NCBI RefSeq assembly: GCF_000255555.1
Contig: NZ_AGRW01000041.1
Location: 62,001 to 126,000 of the forward strand
Direction: 5' to 3'
Length of the DNA stretch: 64,000 nucleotides
Source: Treponema saccharophilum DSM 2985
Lineage (GTDB): Bacteria; Spirochaetota; Spirochaetia; Treponematales; Treponemataceae
The position numbers were made by a program, and so were the translations under genes. The notes below the pieces were generated by a model that did not search any database, was not told the DNA's origin, and saw only the letters and a list, made by a program, of their open reading frames with translations. Positions 1-9,426 of the stretch are shown here, one piece after another (positions within the stretch are counted from its first letter, which is position 1; every line of letters begins with the position of its first letter).

Positions 1-584
1 CCCGCAACCGGCTCGACAATCCCGGACAGAACCCCGAAGCAGAACGACTTCGCGCGCGAATTCCCCTCGCCTCTGAGCGGCATCGAGATTATCGCGCCTT
101 CCGGAAAATTCTGTATTGCGATTCCGATGGAAAGCGCGAGCCCGTCCGCGACAGACAAATCGGAAATCCCGCTGACCATCGCGCCAAGCACGACGCCGAC
201 CGCCATTCCCTCGGGAATATTGTGGAGCGTGACGGCAAAAACGAGCATCATCGTCCTCGAAATCCGCGCCTTTATTCCCTCGGGCTTCTCGGATGCCGCA
301 TGAAGATGGGGGACAATCCTGTCGAGGAGGAACAGGAACGCGATTCCGAGAAGAAAACCCGTCAATGCAGGAACGAACGCGAGCCGCCCCATCGCGGAGG
401 ACAGCTCCATGCCCGGAATAAGAAGCGACCATACGGAAGCCGCGACCATCACGCCCGCCGCAAATCCCAAAAGCCACCGCCGCAGGGAATCCCCGAGGCT
501 TCCGTTCATAAGAAAAACGCATCCCGAACCGAGAGCAGTCCCCAAAAAGGGAATCAGAAGCCCCAGAAAGACAAACCGAACCAT
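1..584 (-). CDS. ZIP-family metal (zinc) transporter, C-terminus cut by window edge
   Basis: Inner-membrane divalent metal transporter, likely for zinc uptake. The minus-strand frame from the ATG at 584 stays open to the left edge. It contains two family signatures: HNIPEG in the first metal-binding helix and QNFPEG in the second, with hydrophobic helices around them. The start follows a GGAGGCG ribosome-binding site. About 194 residues are visible; a complete ZIP protein has about 260, so roughly the last two helices are missing. It is divergent from arfB. Metal specificity cannot be read from the sequence. Confidence 0.85.
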   Translation of the reverse strand, partial: MVRFVFLGLLIPFLGTALGSGCVFLMNGSLGDSLRRWLLGFAAGVMVAASVWSLLIPGMELSSAMGRLAFVPALTGFLLGIAFLFLLDRIVPHLHAASEKPEGIKARISRTMMLVFAVTLHNIPEGMAVGVVLGAMVSGISDLSVADGLALSIGIAIQNFPEGAIISMPLRGEGNSRAKSFCFGVLSGIVEPVA

Positions 585-752
585 ACGCGCCTCCGAAAAA
601 CAGACAATCCTATTATACCATCACAGCGCGGGTCCCGCACAAAAAGCACGCCTGCTGATATTTTTTCCGCACAAGAAAAAGCAATTCCTTCCATAAAGTA
701 TGCCTGTATGGAAACACCGAATCGATGTAGAATCGCGTCGGAGGAAATGATT

Positions 753-1166
753 ATGAACACAACCGAACTACGGAAATCGATAACCGAAAAATCGCAGCTC
801 ACTTTTTCCAGAAGCGGCGGGAAAGGCGGGCAGAACGTCAACAAAGTGAACACGAAAGTCCATATCGCGCTCTCCGTCTCCGATGTCGCGGGAATCACGG
901 AGGAGGAGCGCGGGCGGCTTTGCGAAAAGCTCTCGCCAATCATAAACGCGGACGGATTCATCACAATCAGCGTCGAGGACGAGCGGAGCCAGGAGCTCAA
1001 CAGGAAAATCGCCTACGCACGGCTCGAAAACAGAATAGAGACCGCGCTCCGCGTCCCAAAAAAGCGGAAAAAGACGAAGCCGACGCGCGCGAGCAAGGAG
1101 AAAAAGCTGAAACTGAAAAAAATCCGCTCGGAAATAAAGAAAAACCGCGCCCGAGTCACAGAATAG
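753..1166 (+). CDS. arfB: ArfB-type alternative ribosome-rescue peptidyl-tRNA hydrolase
   Basis: Releases nascent peptides from ribosomes stalled on non-stop mRNA by hydrolysing peptidyl-tRNA. The 137-residue product carries the catalytic GGQ motif within SGGKGGQNVNK near residue 26 and has the strongly basic Lys/Arg-rich tail that in ArfB enters the mRNA channel. Length matches the family. The frame is open much further upstream, but an ATG at 753 lies 8 nt after GGAGG; the ATG at 747 is too close to that site. It is convergent with the recombinase, with only 3 nt between stop codons. Confidence 0.9.
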   Translation: MNTTELRKSITEKSQLTFSRSGGKGGQNVNKVNTKVHIALSVSDVAGITEEERGRLCEKLSPIINADGFITISVEDERSQELNRKIAYARLENRIETALRVPKKRKKTKPTRASKEKKLKLKKIRSEIKKNRARVTE

Positions 1167-1169
1167 CTT

Positions 1170-1814
1170 TCAGGGCGCGCTCCACAAAGCCCGGACACGC
1201 TCCATACCCGTTTCCGACGCGAGGTTCTTTTTTTCTATAAAAAGCTTGACCGTTTTCCGGTGCGTCCCGAGCAGCTTCGCAATCCTGTTTATGCTCGTCC
1301 CCGAACAAACCATCACGCTCACGGAAAGCTCAGCGCCGTCGAGCTTGCTCTTTTCCGACGCCGAGCCGGGCGGACGACCGAGCCTGACACCCTCGCTTTT
1401 CTTCCGCTCGAGCGCCTCCTTCGTTCGCTGGCTTATGAGGTTCCGCTCGATTTCCGCGCTGATGCCGAACGCGAACGCGAGCACCTTGCTCTGTATGTCG
1501 TCCCCGAGCCTGTAGTTGTCCTTTATCGTCCACACCCGCGCGCCTTTTTCCATGAGGATGTTGAGAATCGACATAATCATGAAAAGGCTTCTTCCAAGCC
1601 GGGAAAGCTCCGAGCAGATGATGATGTCGCCGCGCTTTATGTCGGACAAAAGCCTGCCGAGCTCGCGCCTGCTCGGGTCGACGGTCCCGCTTATCGTCTC
1701 CTCAATCCACGAATCGACAGCCAGACCGTTCCGCACGCAAAATTCCGAAATCTCGAATTTCTGGTTCGCGACGGTCTGCCTGCTCGTGCTAACGCGAATG
1801 TATCCGTACGTCAT
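1170..1814 (-). CDS. Serine recombinase (resolvase/invertase family)
   Basis: Small serine site-specific recombinase of the Hin/Pin/Tn3 resolvase group, 214 residues. It starts with MTYGYIRVST, where the Ser in RVST is the usual nucleophile. The region SELSRLGRS is the second conserved block, and a helix-turn-helix domain lies at the C-terminus (about residues 150-195, ending in GTHRKTVK). The start was chosen at the canonical MTYGYIRVS. There is no good ribosome-binding site there, and an in-frame ATG 27 nt upstream lies in an inverted repeat. Its C-terminal domain recurs as a fragment at 12187-12402. No crossover site or invertible segment was recognised next to it. Confidence 0.85.
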   Translation of the reverse strand: MTYGYIRVSTSRQTVANQKFEISEFCVRNGLAVDSWIEETISGTVDPSRRELGRLLSDIKRGDIIICSELSRLGRSLFMIMSILNILMEKGARVWTIKDNYRLGDDIQSKVLAFAFGISAEIERNLISQRTKEALERKKSEGVRLGRPPGSASEKSKLDGAELSVSVMVCSGTSINRIAKLLGTHRKTVKLFIEKKNLASETGMERVRALWSAP

Positions 1815-1914
1815 GAAAAAATGATAGGCCGGAAAAAGCATTCCGGCAAAAAAAAAGGAGCAGGAAACGGCGTTGACCGGAACCGACACAGGAAATATAA
1901 TTTTATTCATTAAA

Positions 1915-1956
1915 CCTGCTCGGAAACGGATTCCCCGGACACCGTCCCCGAGCAGG
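1915..1956. other. Hairpin between recombinase and lipoprotein genes
   Basis: Nine-base arms CCTGCTCGG (1915-1923) and CCGAGCAGG (1948-1956). It lies in the shared upstream region of the divergent recombinase and lipoprotein genes and could be a leader structure or a recombinase-related site. The T-run after it is short on both strands, so it is not called a terminator. Confidence 0.45.
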
Positions 1957-1985
1957 CTTTTGAATTTCAGTTTCAGGAGTCAAAC

Positions 1986-2375
1986 ATGGAAGGCGGAATC
2001 AGATGGACATGGCAGAAAATCGCAGGAACGATACTCGGCGTTCTCGGCATCGGAACGCTGACATCGTGCTACGGGATGCCGGAGAACTATTACAGCATAA
2101 AAGGAACCGTAACGGGAAAAATCGACGGGATCACGCAACCGATAGAGGGAATCGAGGTGAGAGTATGCGATTCGGACGGCTATTACGGAACAGAGCACAC
2201 GGATTCCTCGGGAAAATTCGCGTTCGAGAGCGAATTGGAAGGAACATACGAGATTACCCTGAAGGACGTTGACGGCACGGAACACGGCTCTTTCACGGAA
2301 AAGAAAATTGGAAACGTCATTCTTCAGGACGACAAAGACCTCGGCGAAATAACGCTGGAAAATGATGCCGAATAG
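1986..2375 (+). CDS. Lipoprotein of an rSAM/lipoprotein system
   Basis: A 129-residue exported lipoprotein. A hydrophobic segment (about residues 12-27) ends in the lipobox LTSC, with lipidated Cys28. The rest resembles a carboxypeptidase-regulatory-like beta sandwich (YSIKGTVTG to about residue 95). Its last 14 nt overlap the downstream radical SAM gene, so the two are probably translated together. This matches the known but functionally undefined pairing of a putative lipoprotein with a dedicated radical SAM enzyme, described by TIGRFAM-type models in Bacteroidetes and spirochaetes. Whether the lipoprotein is the enzyme's substrate is not established. Confidence 0.75.
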   Translation: MEGGIRWTWQKIAGTILGVLGIGTLTSCYGMPENYYSIKGTVTGKIDGITQPIEGIEVRVCDSDGYYGTEHTDSSGKFAFESELEGTYEITLKDVDGTEHGSFTEKKIGNVILQDDKDLGEITLENDAE

Positions 2376-3462
2376 AATCAAGCAGGCAATCTTCCGCCTC
2401 TACAGGAAGCGCGAGACCGAAAAGCACGAGCTGCGCTACCTTTTCTGGGAATGCACGCTCAGATGCAACCTGCGCTGCCGCCACTGCGGGAGCGACTGCA
2501 TTTCGACGAGCGGAGTCCCGGACATGCCTGTCGCCGACTTCGCGCGCGTTCTCGACGACATACGGGCAAACAACCCGTACAAAAACCTCACGGTCTGCAT
2601 AACGGGCGGCGAGCCGCTGCTGCGCGCGGATTTGGAGGAGGCTGGGCGAGAAATCATAAAGCGCGGGTTCAGATGGGGAATCGTCACGAATTCGCTAGCG
2701 ATGACGCGGGAGCGGTTCAACTCGCTCGTCAATGCGGGGCTGTCGTCGATAAGCTTCAGCCTCGACGGTTTCGAGAAGGAACACAACGAGCTGAGGCAGA
2801 ACGAGCGCTCGTTCGCGAAGGCGACGGAGGCGATACGGACGGCATCGTCGTTCAGCCGGAAATTTCCCGGCGCGCTCGTGTTCGACGTGATTACGTGCGT
2901 CCACAAAGGCAATATCGGGACGCTCCGGAGCTTCCGCGATTTTCTGCTCTCCATGGACGTTCCGCAATGGAGGATTTTCTCGATTTTTCCCGAGGGACGC
3001 GCGGCGAAAAACGATTTGGCGCTTTCGCCCGAGGAATACCGGAACCTCATGGACTTCATCGCAGAGACGCGCGCGTACAAAAAAGACGGAAAATCAATCC
3101 GCCTCAACTATTCGTGCGAGGGATACCTCGGCGACTACGAGCTCAAGGCGCGGGATTTCTTCTTTTTCTGCAGGGGCGGGATAAACGTCGGAAGCGTGAT
3201 GTGCGACGGCTCCGTCTCGGCATGCCTTTCCGTACGCGCGCCGGATTTCATACAGGGAAACATTTATAAGGAAGATTTCGAATTCATGCGCATGTGGAAC
3301 AGCCGCTACGGCAACATGCGCGACAGGAGCTGGGCAAAAACCGGAAGATGCGCCGAATGCCGCGAGTGGAAAAACTGCCTCGGAAACGGGCTCCACCTGC
3401 ACGAAAATGCCTGCTCGGAGCCTTCAAGATGCAACCTTGAGCTTCTGACCCGAAAACGGTGA
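2362..3462 (+). CDS. Radical SAM enzyme with C-terminal cysteine-rich (SPASM-like) region
   Basis: A 366-residue radical SAM protein. The iron-sulfur/SAM motif is CNLRCRHC at residues 35-42, followed by GGEP (about residue 84) for SAM binding. The C-terminal third has clustered cysteines (CRGG, CDGS, RCAECREWKNC, and a final Cys pair) like the auxiliary-cluster SPASM region of peptide-modifying enzymes. It overlaps the upstream lipoprotein gene, so the two are probably an rSAM/lipoprotein maturation pair. The chemistry is unknown. Two adjacent ATGs (2362, 2365) are possible starts; the ribosome-binding site is weak. Confidence 0.85.
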   Translation: MMPNRIKQAIFRLYRKRETEKHELRYLFWECTLRCNLRCRHCGSDCISTSGVPDMPVADFARVLDDIRANNPYKNLTVCITGGEPLLRADLEEAGREIIKRGFRWGIVTNSLAMTRERFNSLVNAGLSSISFSLDGFEKEHNELRQNERSFAKATEAIRTASSFSRKFPGALVFDVITCVHKGNIGTLRSFRDFLLSMDVPQWRIFSIFPEGRAAKNDLALSPEEYRNLMDFIAETRAYKKDGKSIRLNYSCEGYLGDYELKARDFFFFCRGGINVGSVMCDGSVSACLSVRAPDFIQGNIYKEDFEFMRMWNSRYGNMRDRSWAKTGRCAECREWKNCLGNGLHLHENACSEPSRCNLELLTRKR

Positions 3463-3609
3463 CGCGCTTTTCCAAAAATTCTGTCGCGGTTTCAGGCGCC
3501 ATAAAAAATAAACCAACCGCTTTTTCAAACAGGGCGGCTCAAAAAAATCCCGACGATTCGGCAAAACGCCCTATAATCCAGACAGCACGCGGAAAAAGGA
3601 GGAAACGGC

Positions 3610-3909
3610 ATGGAAAGAAAGGACGAAATCGCGCTTATGAAGGCGCAGCTTTCCGACATGATGGCAAACAGGGGAAAATACGAGGCAGCGCTTTCATCAG
3701 GAGTCGTCGTCGCGGGGTTCGGGGGCGATTTTAACGGGACGAAAATTCCCGAGACGATTCTCAAAGGGAGGCTTCCGCCGGGCGTGACTCCCGCGGAGGC
3801 GTTCAACCAGGTCGTGGCGTTCATGAAAAAGACGATTGAGGAAGCCCAGGCCGCGCATGAAAGCCGGCAGCCCGCGTTCCCGCAAAACGGGAAAAAACGC
3901 ATCCGATAA
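3610..3909 (+). CDS. Small conserved-looking protein of unknown function
   Basis: A 99-residue soluble protein with a strong AAAGGAGG ribosome-binding site and a following rho-independent terminator, so it is very likely expressed. A TATAAT hexamer lies at 3572-3577. The N-terminus (MERKDEIALMKAQLSD) looks alpha-helical and the middle is Gly-rich. There is no signal peptide or membrane segment. I do not recognise the family. Confidence 0.65.
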   Translation: MERKDEIALMKAQLSDMMANRGKYEAALSSGVVVAGFGGDFNGTKIPETILKGRLPPGVTPAEAFNQVVAFMKKTIEEAQAAHESRQPAFPQNGKKRIR

Positions 3910-3928
3910 GCAAATGAAAAAAAACGAA

Positions 3929-3959
3929 AGCCGACCGGTCATCCGGCCGGCTTTTTTTT
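3929..3959 (+). terminator. Rho-independent terminator after the 99-residue gene
   Basis: Ten-base arms AGCCGACCGG / CCGGCCGGCT (one mismatch) around a TCAT loop, followed by eight T. The following 270 bases up to the chemoreceptor hold no gene. They contain a GGAGG...CCTCC pairing near 4107-4131 but no convincing promoter. Confidence 0.85.
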
Positions 3960-4230
3960 GCGCGCGCACGGCGCCATTGCGGGGCACTTCGCATAATTTT
4001 TCCGTCGGCCGCCAGTTTCCGGGGTTGGAGGGGCGCGGTCATATCATAAAAAAAGCATAAATTTATGGAATCCTTCATAGTTTTGACAAAAAAATCCGCG
4101 GAAAAGGAGGAGGAGGCGCAAAAACACCTCCAAAAAATGAAGTTTTTGAAAATTTTGTGATATTAACGCAGGTTGCCTCGTCATAGAATCCATCCGAAAA
4201 ACGCTGAATATTTAAAAAGGAGCCTGAAAT

Positions 4231-6342
4231 ATGAAAATAAAGATGAAATCAACAAAAACAGAGCGGCGCTCCAGCATAATAACGAGGCTTACTGTCGCCG
4301 CCGGAATCGTAATCCTCGCGCTGAATTTCTCGCAGCTTGCGATAACGACGACAATCGTAAGCAAGGACATCGAGGAGGAGACGAAGAACGACTACAAAAT
4401 CGTCGCGGACGGCTATGTCGCCTCGCTCGAAAACAAAATCGACGGCTTCCACAAGGAGCTGGACTCGTACCTGAATGCGGACATAATGAAGGACGGGACA
4501 ATCGCCGAGATAGCGCAATGGCTCACCGCGCACGAGGACATCAGAAGCCCGTCGTTCGACTACATAATTCTTTGCGGCGAGGACGGACACTCCTACAGCG
4601 ACATCGGCAAAAGGACGGACATAAGCGCCCTTCCCTATTTCGACGCGATACTGAAGCGCGGAAAGCAGAAATTCGTCGGGAACCCGGTAATCTCGCAGGC
4701 GACGGGCCAGCCGGTCGTCCACGTCGCGCGCGCAATCAGGCGGAACGGGCACAACATCGCGCTGATTGCCGGAGTCGTCAACATCGGCGGCATCATTTCC
4801 GAGGTCAACGAAATCGACATCGGCGGAAGCGGCTACGGATGGCTTATCGACGGCGACGGAATCGTAATCGCGCACAAGGAAAAATCGCTCGTCATGAGCC
4901 GGAACATACAGACAAGCTCCCCGGCAGGAAGCGGGATGAGGAAAGTCGCGGACTCGCTTGCCATCGGCGAGGCGGGCGCGCAGTGGGTGGACTCGCTTTC
5001 CGGGAACGGGCGCGAATTCGCCGTGTACAAGCACATTCCGGGAACGACATGGGGTTTCGCGCTTTCGATACCGGAGGACATGGTTTTCAGCCTCATAAAG
5101 AAAATTGAGCGCACGCAGGCGGTCGCGAGCCTCGCAATCGTCATCATCCTGCTTTCCGTAATCGGGATTCTCACGCGCGGGATGATAAAGCCGCTGCGGG
5201 TCGTGGAAAACGCGATAACGGGAATCGCCGCGGGGGATGCCGACCTCACGAAGAGGATTGAATTCAAGTCGAACAACGAAATCGGCTCCGTCGTCAGAGG
5301 ATTCAACGATTTCGCGTCGAAGCTCAACGCGATAATCGCCGACGTCAAATCGTCAAAAGCGGAGCTGAGCCTCGTCGGCGAGGACCTCTCCGCGAGCACG
5401 GCGGATACTGAGTGCGCGATAACGCAGATAATCGAGGACATCGAGCACATGCAAGAGCAGATATTCAGGCAGGACTCGTCCGTCGAGCAGACCGCGAGCG
5501 CGGTGAACGAAATCGCGTCGAACATCGAATCGCTGGAGCGGATGATAGAGAGCCAGTCGGCGGGAGTCGCGCAGGCAAGCGCGGCAGTCGAGCAGATGAT
5601 TGGGAACATCGGCTCCGTCAGGTCGTCCGTCGACAAGATGGCGTCGTCGTTCGAGAAGCTCCGCATGAATTCGCAGGACGGAATCGAGAAGCAGAAGGAC
5701 GTGAACGAGCAGATTCAGAAAATCGAGGCGCAGTCGGTCATGCTCCAGGAGGCGAATTCCGCGATACAGGCGATAGCGGAGCAGACGAACCTCCTGGCGA
5801 TGAACGCCGCAATCGAGGCGGCACACGCCGGCGATGCGGGAAAGGGATTCGCCGTCGTCGCGGACGAAATCCGCAAGCTGTCGGAAACATCGTCCGTCCA
5901 GTCGAAGACGATAGGCGAGCAGCTTTCCAACATAAAATCGTCAATCGCGCGCGTCGTCGAATCATCCGACGGCTCGAATTCCGCGTTCGAGACGGTCAGC
6001 CATCTCATAAAAGTGACGGACGAGCTCGTCCTCCAGATAAAAAAAGCGATGGACGAGCAGAACGAAGGCTCCCGGCAGATAAGCGAATCGCTCCACACGA
6101 TGAACGACGGCACGACGGAGGTAAGGAACGCGAGCGCGGAGATGACCGTGGGAAACAAGGCAATCCTCGCCGAGATACGGAACCTCCAGGACGCGACGAC
6201 GACGATAAAGGAGGGAATGGGCGACATGGGATTCGGCGCGCGGAAAATAAAGGAGACGGGCACATCCTTGAGCGAGCTTTCCGGGAAAATGAGCGAATCG
6301 ATTATGAAAATCGGCTCGCAGATAGACCAGTTCCGCGTCTAA
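4231..6342 (+). CDS. Methyl-accepting chemotaxis protein with periplasmic Cache sensor
   Basis: A 703-residue chemoreceptor that signals through CheW/CheA to the flagellar motor. It has an N-terminal membrane helix (about 19-40), a periplasmic Cache-type ligand domain (about 45-290, with the typical VVHVARAI and YGWLIDGDG segments), a second membrane helix (about 296-316), a HAMP linker (about 317-370) and a long coiled-coil signalling domain. Its conserved tip is [20 protein letters not shown], around residues 510-530. There is no C-terminal CheR-tethering pentapeptide. The start follows GGAG. The gene is monocistronic, with its own terminator. The ligand is unknown. Confidence 0.93.
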   Translation: MKIKMKSTKTERRSSIITRLTVAAGIVILALNFSQLAITTTIVSKDIEEETKNDYKIVADGYVASLENKIDGFHKELDSYLNADIMKDGTIAEIAQWLTAHEDIRSPSFDYIILCGEDGHSYSDIGKRTDISALPYFDAILKRGKQKFVGNPVISQATGQPVVHVARAIRRNGHNIALIAGVVNIGGIISEVNEIDIGGSGYGWLIDGDGIVIAHKEKSLVMSRNIQTSSPAGSGMRKVADSLAIGEAGAQWVDSLSGNGREFAVYKHIPGTTWGFALSIPEDMVFSLIKKIERTQAVASLAIVIILLSVIGILTRGMIKPLRVVENAITGIAAGDADLTKRIEFKSNNEIGSVVRGFNDFASKLNAIIADVKSSKAELSLVGEDLSASTADTECAITQIIEDIEHMQEQIFRQDSSVEQTASAVNEIASNIESLERMIESQSAGVAQASAAVEQMIGNIGSVRSSVDKMASSFEKLRMNSQDGIEKQKDVNEQIQKIEAQSVMLQEANSAIQAIAEQTNLLAMNAAIEAAHAGDAGKGFAVVADEIRKLSETSSVQSKTIGEQLSNIKSSIARVVESSDGSNSAFETVSHLIKVTDELVLQIKKAMDEQNEGSRQISESLHTMNDGTTEVRNASAEMTVGNKAILAEIRNLQDATTTIKEGMGDMGFGARKIKETGTSLSELSGKMSESIMKIGSQIDQFRV

Positions 6343-6381
6343 CCGCACGCCGCCCCCCTTAGAAGCGCTGTAATACAAGAG

Positions 6382-6433
6382 ATGCCGAAACAAGCTTTCC
6401 TGCGAAAGCCGTTCGGCATGGAAATCTTTTTTC
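6382..6433 (+). terminator. Terminator after the chemoreceptor gene
   Basis: Outer arms ATGCCGAA (6382-6389) and TTCGGCAT (6412-6419) enclose an inner GCTTTC/GAAAGC stem; a T-rich run follows at 6427-6433. The same outer arms recur at 40026-40061. The rest of 6343-6688 shows no gene. Confidence 0.75.
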
Positions 6434-6688
6434 TTGTCAATTTTCTACATGCGCGGGCAAAAGAAACATGCCCGCGCCATCCTCTCCCGCCGGCAAAACT
6501 TCCTCTTAAATTTCTTGTTTATACGCGATTGTTGCAACATAATTAGACATGTTCGACAACTTCGTTATCGCTCAGGTCGACGAGTTCAAAGTAATCTGTT
6601 TTATTATACAGCCCGCTCCGGACATGCGTTTCCCGGGGCAGGCGGCTCAGATTGCGCAAGCCAGGAGCGGCTTTCAGGAGGTTTTTCA

Positions 6689-8587
6689 ATGTGGAATTAC
6701 AGCTTCGTGCTTCCAAACTTCATCGCTCTGTCCACGTTTCTCGTTTTCTACTTCACGCGGCCGCGCCTTCCGATAAAGCTGAACAAATCATTCCTCAAAA
6801 TCCTGTTCATCGAGATGGCGGTCCTCACAATCGACGTCGCCTCATCGGCAGCCCTTGAAAGCGGCAAAAGCATCCCGCACGTTTTCCTCAGGATAATAAA
6901 CGTCTTGTTTTTCGCGCTTTTCATCATGCGCGCGGCGATGTTCTTCATGTTCACGCTCGACATCATGAAGATACGCAACGGGATGAAGGCGGCGCATCAG
7001 CTCGCGCTCCTAGGCATCGCAATCGTATGCGAGGCGATAGCGCTCGCGAACATGTTCTTCGACACGATTTTCTCGATAAGCGAGACCGGCGCGTACGCGA
7101 AATGCTTCCTCTACAACGCGATTTACGTATGCAGTTTCTTCTATATATTTGCATCAATAGCCGCGCTCTTCGCGAACAGGAGCCGCGTTCCGGACGGGTT
7201 CTTCCTCAATTCGTGCGCATTCAACATCGTGCTTCTGATAGGGACGCTCATGCGGATTGTATTCCCGAAATTCCTCATCATGGACAGCTTCTGCCTTCTG
7301 TCAATCGTCATAATCTGCCTCTCGTTCGAGAATTCCGCGATATACGTCGAGCCGAGAAGCGGTCTTTTCAACAAGAAAGCGCTCAGGGACATACTCAGCG
7401 AGCTTTCCGGGAAAAGATGCCGCCTGATTCTGGGGTTCGTCCTCAACAACTACGGGGAGCTCCGCGAGATATACAGCGGCACGCAAATGGACAGGGGCAT
7501 CGCGCTCATCGGCCAGTTCCTCGCGAAATCGTATCCGTCGCTGATTTCCTTCTATCTTTTGAACGGCAGGTTCGCGATAATCGGAAAAAAAGAGGCAGAT
7601 GCAGGGCGGCTCATGGAGGAAATCGGCGAGCGGTTCAAGAAACCGTGGAACGCGGGCGCCGAGGTCGACATATCGGTTGACATAACGTTCGTGCAGGTGA
7701 AGCCGGAAATGCGGATTGATTGCCCGGAGAAGATTACGAACGGGCTTTTCGCCGCGATGAACAGCGTCAGGACGATTGGAAGCGGGAACGTCGTCGTCGA
7801 CGAGGAATCGATAGCGAGAATCGACAGCTCGACGGAAATAAAACGCGCCGTCGTCCATGCCGTGGAGAGCAATGCCGTGGAGCTATTCCTCCAGCCGCTG
7901 TTCGGGACGAGGACGGGAAAAATCGAGGGGGCGGAAGCCCTCGCGCGCATCCGTGCCGCAGACGGCTCGCTCATATCCCCGACGGCATTCATCCCCATTG
8001 CGGAAAAGAACGGCCGCATAACGATGCTCGGCGAGCAGATGTTCGAGAAGACATGCGCCTTCATTCGGAACCACGACATCGCGGCGATGGGAATATCGTG
8101 GATAAACGTGAACCTTTCCCCGATTCAGTTCCTCCGCCGCGACCTCAACGAGCGTTTCTCCGCCATCCTCGAAAAATACGGCGTCGAGGCGAAGCTCATC
8201 CATCTTGAGATAACGGAGGAGTCGATGATTGACTACGCGCTTCTGCAGAAGCAGATACAGCTGATGCGGAACACGGGCTTCCAGTTCGTCCTCGACGATT
8301 ACGGAAGCGGCTACTCGAACGTGACGCGGCTCAGGAAATGCCCGTTCGTGAACGTGAAGCTCGACATGGAGCTCGTGCGCGACTACTACGCGAGCCGCGA
8401 CGACACGATTCCGACATTCGTGCAGATGTTCAAGAAGATGAATTTCAGCGTGACGGCGGAGGGAATCGAAAACGAGGAAATGGCGCGCGCGCTGACGGAA
8501 ATCGGCTGCGACTATCTGCAGGGCTTCCATTTTTCAGCCCCCATCCCCGCCGAGGAATTCGCCGCGCGCTACACGCCCGAACGCTGA
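6689..8587 (+). CDS. Membrane protein with cytoplasmic EAL domain (c-di-GMP phosphodiesterase)
   Basis: A 632-residue protein. The N-terminal half has about seven hydrophobic helices (residues about 5-215), like a 7TM sensory module. A degenerate GGDEF-like region follows (about 220-385, with no GGDEF motif), then an EAL domain (about 395-628). Residues needed for EAL catalysis are present: EAL, NLSP, LEITEE, DDYGSG, KLD, AEGIEN and QGF. It is therefore predicted to hydrolyse cyclic-di-GMP. The start at 6689 was chosen because AGGAGG sits 7 nt upstream; the long in-frame extension before it has no such support. The input signal is unknown. Confidence 0.88.
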   Translation: MWNYSFVLPNFIALSTFLVFYFTRPRLPIKLNKSFLKILFIEMAVLTIDVASSAALESGKSIPHVFLRIINVLFFALFIMRAAMFFMFTLDIMKIRNGMKAAHQLALLGIAIVCEAIALANMFFDTIFSISETGAYAKCFLYNAIYVCSFFYIFASIAALFANRSRVPDGFFLNSCAFNIVLLIGTLMRIVFPKFLIMDSFCLLSIVIICLSFENSAIYVEPRSGLFNKKALRDILSELSGKRCRLILGFVLNNYGELREIYSGTQMDRGIALIGQFLAKSYPSLISFYLLNGRFAIIGKKEADAGRLMEEIGERFKKPWNAGAEVDISVDITFVQVKPEMRIDCPEKITNGLFAAMNSVRTIGSGNVVVDEESIARIDSSTEIKRAVVHAVESNAVELFLQPLFGTRTGKIEGAEALARIRAADGSLISPTAFIPIAEKNGRITMLGEQMFEKTCAFIRNHDIAAMGISWINVNLSPIQFLRRDLNERFSAILEKYGVEAKLIHLEITEESMIDYALLQKQIQLMRNTGFQFVLDDYGSGYSNVTRLRKCPFVNVKLDMELVRDYYASRDDTIPTFVQMFKKMNFSVTAEGIENEEMARALTEIGCDYLQGFHFSAPIPAEEFAARYTPER

Positions 8588-8613
8588 AAAAAACACATGT
8601 TCGCCGTCCGGGC

Positions 8614-8640
8614 AAAAAAAAGACCCGCAAAAAGCGGGTC
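8614..8640 (-). terminator. Terminator of the tRNA-Ala gene
   Basis: A perfect 7-bp stem (GACCCGC/GCGGGTC) with an A5/T5 loop, followed on the minus strand by eight T, 5 nt downstream of the tRNA. Confidence 0.9.
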
Positions 8641-8645
8641 TCTGA

Positions 8646-8719
8646 TGGAGACGATCGGACTTGAACCGACTACCTTTTGAATGCCATTCAAACGCTCTAG
8701 CCAGGTGAGCTACGCCCCC
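8646..8719 (-). tRNA. tRNA-Ala (anticodon GGC)
   Basis: A 74-nt cloverleaf. The acceptor stem GGGGGCG pairs with CGTCTCC and includes the G3:U70 wobble that identifies alanine tRNAs. The anticodon stem TTTGA/TCAAA holds loop ATGGCAT (anticodon GGC, reads GCC/GCU). The T-arm contains GGTTCAAGTCC and the discriminator base is A. The CCA end is not encoded. Flanked by a strong promoter and a terminator, so it is a single-gene unit. Confidence 0.95.
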
Positions 8720-8731
8720 AAAACGTGAACT

Positions 8732-8760
8732 AGTATATGCAAACGCCCCGATTGTGTCAA
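8732..8760 (-). promoter_or_regulatory. Sigma-70 promoter of tRNA-Ala
   Basis: -35 TTGACA (8755-8760), 17-bp spacer, -10 TATACT (8732-8737), ending 12 nt before the tRNA 5' end. Confidence 0.88.
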
Positions 8761-8826
8761 CACTTTTGCAAAAAAAAAGCGCCCAGCATGACGATTTTTT
8801 CAGGCCAATCCGCTGCGGCATCTGTT

Positions 8827-9426
8827 CTAGGCAAATGAAATCGGGAACGACCCAATCTCCTCGTACGGGCGGCACCGCGCGAGCGAAACCGACACAGCGG
8901 CGGCTTTTTCCGGAACGGGAACTGCCCGCGAGAATTCCATCCCCTTTTTGAATCCGTCCGCGCCGAGCTTCAGCGCAAGGGCGACATGCGGAAAAAAACG
9001 CTCCGGAAGGTAATTTCTGTTTCCACCTGGCTCAAAATGGCCTAGGAAAATGCCGTGGAGCGCCGCGTTGAGCTTTCTGACGAGCTTCTCCGACTCCGAG
9101 CCGCTTTTCAGAGAAAGGAAAATCACCTTCGTCAGAAAGCCGTCAATCCCGCCGAATTCGATTTCAATCGGAAAGCGCTGCGATTCCGCGAATTCCGAGA
9201 ACGATTTCAAAAGCACGGGAACATCGCTGCCGGAAACGTGGAACATCCCGAGCGTGAGATGCGGCGGCGCGTTTTTTCCGGCAAGCGCGGAATTTCCGGT
9301 AACGCGCGCCATGCTTTCGACCGCCGAAGATATTTCCTCCGACGAGCCGGAGCTGAATTTCAGCGAGACGGCATACGTCCCGCCGCCATGCGCCAAGCCC
9401 GCCCCAAAAAGCTCATTCGTAATCAT
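8827..9426 (-). CDS. 2H phosphoesterase / 2'-5' RNA ligase-like protein
   Basis: A 199-residue protein of the 2H phosphoesterase superfamily, which acts on 2',3'-cyclic or 2'-5' phosphodiester bonds in RNA or nucleotides. Both signature H-x-(T/S/A) motifs are visible: HLTLGMF near residue 76 and HVALAL near residue 151. Its start overlaps the end of the upstream small gene by 14 nt, so translation is coupled. The substrate is unknown. A second, diverged family member lies at 40663. Confidence 0.75.
   Translation of the reverse strand: MITNELFGAGLAHGGGTYAVSLKFSSGSSEEISSAVESMARVTGNSALAGKNAPPHLTLGMFHVSGSDVPVLLKSFSEFAESQRFPIEIEFGGIDGFLTKVIFLSLKSGSESEKLVRKLNAALHGIFLGHFEPGGNRNYLPERFFPHVALALKLGADGFKKGMEFSRAVPVPEKAAAVSVSLARCRPYEEIGSFPISFA

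Noticed and set aside
222-752. N-terminal extension of ArfB
   Set aside because: It is antisense to the ZIP transporter, has no family similarity, and a good ribosome-binding site lies at the ATG 753.
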